Positions 63,001 through 64,000 of a stretch of 64,000 nucleotides of DNA are shown piece by piece; the first letter of the stretch is position 1; each line of letters opens with the position of its first letter. Origin of the DNA: Cymbidium sinense (Eukaryota; Streptophyta; Magnoliopsida; Asparagales; Orchidaceae); assembly GCA_021442155.1 (NCBI GenBank), contig CM038229.1:91173716-91237715 (forward strand). Reading direction: 5' to 3'. The notes below the pieces were generated by a model that saw only the letters and a program-made list of their open reading frames with translations, searched no databases and was not told the DNA's origin. The translations under genes were made by a program, and so were the position numbers.

Positions 63001-64000
63001 TTTTAGTTATTAGTTATTAGTTTAATTTTATTAGTTTAGTTATTAGTTATTTAGTTTATTTTTAATTAGTTTTTTTTAGTTTTTATTAGTTATTAGTTAT
63101 TTTTAAAGTTATTAGTTTTTATTAGTTAATTAGTTTTAATTATTAGTTTATTAGTTATTATTTTATTATTTATTAGTTATTTAGTTAGTATTAGTTTTAA
63201 TTATTTAGTTTATCAGTTTAGTTATTTATTTAGTTATTAGTTTATTAGTTTATTAGTTTAGTTATTATCAGTTATTAGGTTTATTAGTTAGTTATTTTAT
63301 TATTATTAGTTTTTATTAGTTTATAAATTTTTTATTTATTTTATCAGTTATTAGTTATTATTAGTTATTATTAGTTAGTTATTTAGTTTAATTTATTAGT
63401 TATTTTAGTTATTAGTTTTATTATTAGTTTGTTATTATTATTAGTTTATTAGTTATTAAGCTATTAGTTATTATTAGTTATTAGTTTCTTAGTTTTTATT
63501 AGTTATTAGTTATTTTATTTATTATTAGTTATTAGTTTTAGTTAGTTTTTACTAGTTAGTTTTTATAGTTTTTATTATTAGTTATTATTAGTTTTAGATT
63601 AGTTATTTAGTTATATATTTATTTTTATTATTATTTATTAGTTATTAGTTAATTAGATTTTTAGTTTTTATTTAGTTTTTATTAGTTATTAGTTTAGTTA
63701 TTATTAGTTAGTTTTTAGTGTAGGTGTTATTAGGTTTATTAGTTATTAGTTTTATTATTAATTAGTTATTATTATTAGTTAGTTATTTATTATTAGTTTA
63801 GTTATTATTATTTTATTAGTTTATTTATTAGGTTTTACTTTATTAGTTATTAGTTAGTTATTACTTAGCTTTTAATTTATTATTTAGTTAGTTTTAGTTA
63901 TTATTATTATTATTATTATTTAGTTTTTTATTTATTATTATTAGTTCTATTAATTATTATTTAGTTATTATTAGTTTTAGTTATTAGTTTATTATTTATT

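Larger units (their letters stand above)
36085..64000 (+). repeat. TTAG/TTA satellite, block 4
   Basis: 28 kb of the same one-sided satellite runs to the window edge, so the array continues beyond it. It contains at least one clear tandem duplication (51.2-54.4 kb) and diverged copies of stretches found in the other blocks. Patches near 39.34-39.50, 40.73-40.86, 43.96-44.34 and 50.74-51.01 kb use TTGG instead of TTAG. Isolated TTA runs and one TAA run occur. No open frame of 60 codons, RNA gene or promoter is visible. Confidence 0.92.

Noticed and set aside
1..64000. CRISPR-like or tandem-repeat-with-spacer organisation
   Set aside because: There are no constant-length repeats separated by unique spacers, and the setting is a plant nuclear genome.
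1..64000. The whole satellite as an assembly or basecalling artefact
   Set aside because: It cannot be excluded without reads. However, the two transposons with clean ends, the target duplication, the ordered paralogous copies and the exact 34-bp triplication argue that most of it is real.

Overview
This window looks like plant (angiosperm) nuclear DNA with no host gene that I can recognise. About 54 kb of it is one highly unusual low-complexity satellite. It carries two transposon insertions and one short islet of ordinary sequence. The plant assignment rests on the two elements: a Mutator-like transposon of the plant type (long terminal inverted repeats, a 9-bp target duplication, and a transposase with MULE core, SWIM finger, AT-hook-like motif and CCHC knuckle), and an RTE-clade LINE ending in a (TTG)n tail. 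I cannot name the species.

Layout: (1) 1-16323, satellite. The + strand is built almost only from (G)TTA, TTTA and TTAG-type words. C is rare, AA dinucleotides are rare, and stop codons fill all frames of both strands. (2) 16324-23403, a 7.1-kb MuDR-like element flanked by the 9-bp duplication TATTTATTA. It has about 300-bp and 275-bp terminal inverted repeats. A decayed transposase gene runs leftwards from the right TIR, and a small GRF zinc-finger/membrane-anchor gene runs rightwards from the left TIR. This convergent two-gene plan recalls mudrA/mudrB of maize MuDR, but the second gene is unrelated to what I know of mudrB. (3) 23413-28122, satellite. (4) 28123-28276, a short islet of unidentified sequence. 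(5) 28277-33084, satellite. (6) 33085-36084, a near full-length but frame-broken RTE retrotransposon. (7) 36085-64000, satellite, including a clear 1.5-1.7-kb direct tandem duplication.

The satellite is not featureless slippage DNA. Kilobase-long stretches recur at distant places in recognisably the same word order, for example 6.6-8.6 kb with 54.6-56.7 kb, and 11.7-13.5 kb with 43.2-45.0 kb. This implies an old, diverged higher-order repeat. The transposons sit inside individual copies, and other copies preserve what look like their empty sites.

Both transposons are inactive as read here. The transposase has at least four stops and at least two frame breaks, the GRF gene has one stop, and the RTE has many indels. 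Several stops fit C-to-T (or G-to-A) change, as expected for methylated plant repeats. All alignments were made by eye; no percentages were computed.
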